NCBI GenBank assembly: GCA_905250075.1
Contig: CAJNOP010000337.1
Location: 36,923 to 100,922, forward strand
Origin: Rotaria sp. Silwood1
Lineage: Eukaryota; Rotifera; Eurotatoria; Philodinida; Philodinidae
Reading direction: 5' to 3'
Length of the DNA: 64,000 nucleotides
Of this stretch, positions 61,711 through 64,000 are shown in pieces; position 1 is the stretch's first letter, and each line of letters begins with the position of its first letter. Position numbers and translations under genes: made by a program. Under the pieces are notes generated by a model, which saw only the letters and a list, made by a program, of their open reading frames with translations, was not told where the DNA came from and searched no databases.

Positions 61711-63283
61711 ATGGCTATGACTAGTCTATCTTCGATTGATCCTCTTACTAATTCCAATGACGAGCATCTTGAAATATTCAGCCTTATTTGGCTTGACACA
61801 GACGTTAACAGTGCAGAGAATCAAGATGTGCAACAAAGACTACGTCCGATCATCAATCATCTCAAGATGTTTCAAGATGGAGAACAGTGTAAGCAATACA
61901 TAGAGCAAAGACAAAAACACGATCGACTAGTGCTCATTGTTAGCCGTGAGTTGGCTCGGCAAGTGGTACCTTCTATTCATAAACTGCGACAAGTCTCAGC
62001 AATATATCTTAATTCCAAAGACAAAGAAAAGGATGAAGAATGGGCACATAAATTCGTCAAGGTAGGACTCCTCTGACATTGGTCAGTCGTGTTGTATGGC
62101 CAGTTTAGGTGAAGGTCGTTGTCGATGAACCCGAAGAGTTGATTTCTCAAATTGCAGCAGATAATAAGAAACAGATGAAGATGGAAGAACCATTGCCGAT
62201 GAACATACTTAGTACCAGAAACGATGCAGGGAACTCTATGAGAGGAAGTAATGGTCAATTCATTTTTTCTGAATTATTTATCGATTGCCTTCTTCGATTG
62301 AAATCCAATGAGATAGATAGAAAGGAACTCATCTCTCGTTTTGAGAATGAATACAAAGACAATCACGTCGAACTGGCCAAACTGCATGACTTTCAACAGA
62401 GTTATACATCTGACAAGGCTTTGTGGTGGTACACGCGTGATTCATTCTTCTACAAGACTCTGAATGCGGCTCTACGCAAACAAAATGTTCATATGATGTT
62501 CTTGTATCGTTCATTCATTGTCGACATATATCGTCAGTTACAGCATCATCAATCTTGGGCCCCTGTTCGTGTTTATCGAAGCCAATTGATGACAATAGAT
62601 GAGCTAGATTATCTCGAAAACAGTATTGGCCAACTCATTTCTATAAGTTCATTTCTTTCCACCAGTAAACAGTATCGAATAGCTGATTTCTATATTGGCC
62701 ATAGGATTCAGAACACGGATTTAGAACGAGTTCTATTCGAAATCGATGCTGATCCCAAAGTGGTCTCGACGAAACCGTTTGCTGACATTAGCTGCCTTAG
62801 CTATTTTCCTGAAGAATCCGAGGTACTGTTTATGCTTGGATCGGTTTTCTATCTTCAATCGATGAATCGCGGTGACGATGAAGTGTGGATCATAAGAATG
62901 TCTTTATGTAGTGATCATGAACACAACTTGCACGAAGCTCTTGCAGACATGAAGAAGCAAAGCGGCACCGGGGAGACGAATTTGTGGACACTAGGCAAGT
63001 TGTTATGGACGATGGGAAAATTTGATCTGGCTGAAAAGTACTATTATCGTTTGTTACAAGAACTCTTGCCGAACGATCTTTCAGTTCGAAGTTTGTATGA
63101 CGATCTCGAGCTGATCACTTTAGTGCAAGGTAAACACGACACAAGTATGTACTGGCACGAAAGATCAATTATGGTTAGAGAGCAGGCTGCAGGAACTGAT
63201 AGAACTAAGAAAGGTAAGACAATTAGAGCTATCTGTAGATTTCATGCATGATAATCAATCACTATTCAGTGACGGATCAATAA
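61711..63283 (+). CDS. ADP-ribosyltransferase-like protein, short TPR part
   Basis: Exons 61711-62061, 62109-63213 and 63270-63283 join in phase (introns 47 and 56 bp) to 489 residues; the last exon adds only VTDQ and a stop. The N-terminal region (FSLIWLDTDVNSAENQD, LRPIINHLKMFQDGEQC, LVLIVSRELARQVVPSIH) matches the one in the ART-TPR gene at 43-45 kb. The ART core keeps the full R-S-E set: VYRSQL, LISISSFLSTSK, and PEESEVLFMLGSVF with ExE, as in arginine-specific mono-ADP-ribosyltransferases. Only one or two TPR-like helices remain (LWTLGKLLWTMGKFDLAEKY), where the paralogue has about eight, so the partner-binding part is cut short. Either it is a natural short form or a further exon follows. 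No signal peptide, so probably cytosolic. Confidence 0.8.
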
Positions 63284-64000
63284 GAATAGCCTTATTTTGA
63301 GGGATTATTGAGACTTATCTTTTTGGAATTTATTGGATCTTTCTAGAATACCTGAATATTTTTCTCTATGTCACATATTATGAAAGTAAATTGTCTTGTA
63401 TAAGATTAATCTGAATACATCCAAATATATATTAATTTATCATTGGAAAAATTTTTCCAACGAATTAATTCTTAAAACATGGTATCACAGAGGTTGTTAT
63501 ACAAACTCCGTAAAATAAAATAATTCGTCAGCGGATAATTGTTTTGCCAGCTAGTCTATTCCAGATGCATATATCTTTCTTGATATTTCCCTTCATCGAA
63601 CTCGCTAACATGAATTGATCTCTTGTCGGATCGAATCTTTTTCTTGCGGGTACATTATAAAAACATTCGGATTGATTTACATCAATAACCACTATCCTAA
63701 AATCTTTAGAACTAAGATTAAAACAGGACGGTTCAATGGTTAGAGCGATTGCTTTCCAATCAATACATCTAAGGTTCGCATCCTGATTCGACCCCTGTTT
63801 TCGTCACTTAAAGCTTTCTTTTGATCGCCATGACATAGAAAGATTCCTATTACAATTCCTTTTAAAAATTCTAATACATACTGTCCATTTATAGATATAA
63901 TGTGCTCCACTATTTTTGAAATAACTCGAGATCACAAACAACTAGAGAACTGCGTGTGCCGATATATGCGTCACGGCTCGCTGCTCTTCTTCTTTCCTCT
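63284..64000. other. Intergenic to window edge
   Basis: AT-rich. A tRNA-like sequence lies at 63721-63800; nothing else is recognised. Confidence 0.5.
63721..63800 (+). tRNA. tRNA-Gly(TCC)-like sequence, probably a pseudogene or SINE head
   Basis: An A box (CGGTTCAATGG) and B box (GGTTCGCATCC) are present. The D stem (GTTC/GAGC), anticodon stem (ATTGC/TCAAT, one mismatch), loop TTTCCAA with anticodon TCC, and T stem (TAAGG/CCTGA, one mismatch) fold like a tRNA. The acceptor stem in the standard position does not pair. An outer 7-bp match (AAACAGG/CCTGTTT) closes the unit at a longer distance. It is probably a degenerate or tRNA-derived element. Confidence 0.35.

Noticed and set aside
1-64000. 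CRISPR arrays, bacterial operons, rRNA genes, viral genes
   Set aside because: No regularly spaced identical repeats with unique spacers, no ribosome-binding-site-led gene runs, no rRNA-like stretch and no recognisable viral protein; spliced genes show eukaryotic nuclear DNA.

Overview
The window looks like nuclear DNA of a bdelloid rotifer (Adineta/Rotaria type). It is AT-rich, genes lie on both strands, and most introns are 46-70 bp with GT-AG ends. The gene content is the usual expanded bdelloid repertoire: NHL-repeat proteins, kelch proteins with a mucin-like stalk, ADP-ribosyltransferase (ART) proteins with an N-terminal 'WLD' region and TPRs, F-box proteins, and a bacterial-looking permease. 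Short G-rich inverted repeats made of GTGTGGG-like units, similar to the bdelloid telomeric hexamer as I remember it, are scattered through the window. The species assignment is inference; no marker gene settles it.

Layout. 1-660: minisatellites. 715-1648 (-): a five-exon gene fragment coding only the UAS domain of a FAF1-like protein. 1740-2740: a fold-back palindrome. 2884-3005: a tRNA-like sequence beside a G-rich hairpin. 3346-3786 (+): a broken Argonaute N-terminal fragment. 4131-5636 (+): F-box protein. 6166-6895 (-): four-TM membrane protein. 9844-11929 (+): RING/TRAF-zinc-finger/NHL protein. 12908-13541 (+): kelch pseudogene. 15361-19221 (-): five-exon NCS2-type permease. 23903-35118 (-): giant four-exon SPRY-HECT ubiquitin ligase of about 3435 residues. 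38787-40163 (-): STEAP-type metalloreductase. 42885-45224 (-): ART-TPR protein. 46343-47385: inverted-repeat elements, one with a hammerhead-like core. 49519-50417 (+): second NHL protein. 51601-51816 (-): ART fragment. 55223-55753: hAT-type MITE carrying a CTGCCG satellite. 55964-59015 (+): type II membrane kelch protein with a Thr/Ser-rich stalk. 61711-63283 (+): second ART gene with a shortened TPR part.

The genes do not form a pathway. Three are linked to ubiquitin (UAS fragment, F-box, HECT), with the RING protein a possible fourth. Two ART genes and one ART fragment belong to one expanded family. Intact/broken pairs (kelch at 58 kb and 12.9 kb; ART at 43/62 kb and 51.6 kb) point to duplication and decay. 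Several decayed fragments lie next to the G-rich hairpins. Exon boundaries were worked out by hand from splice sites and reading phase and have not been checked against transcripts.
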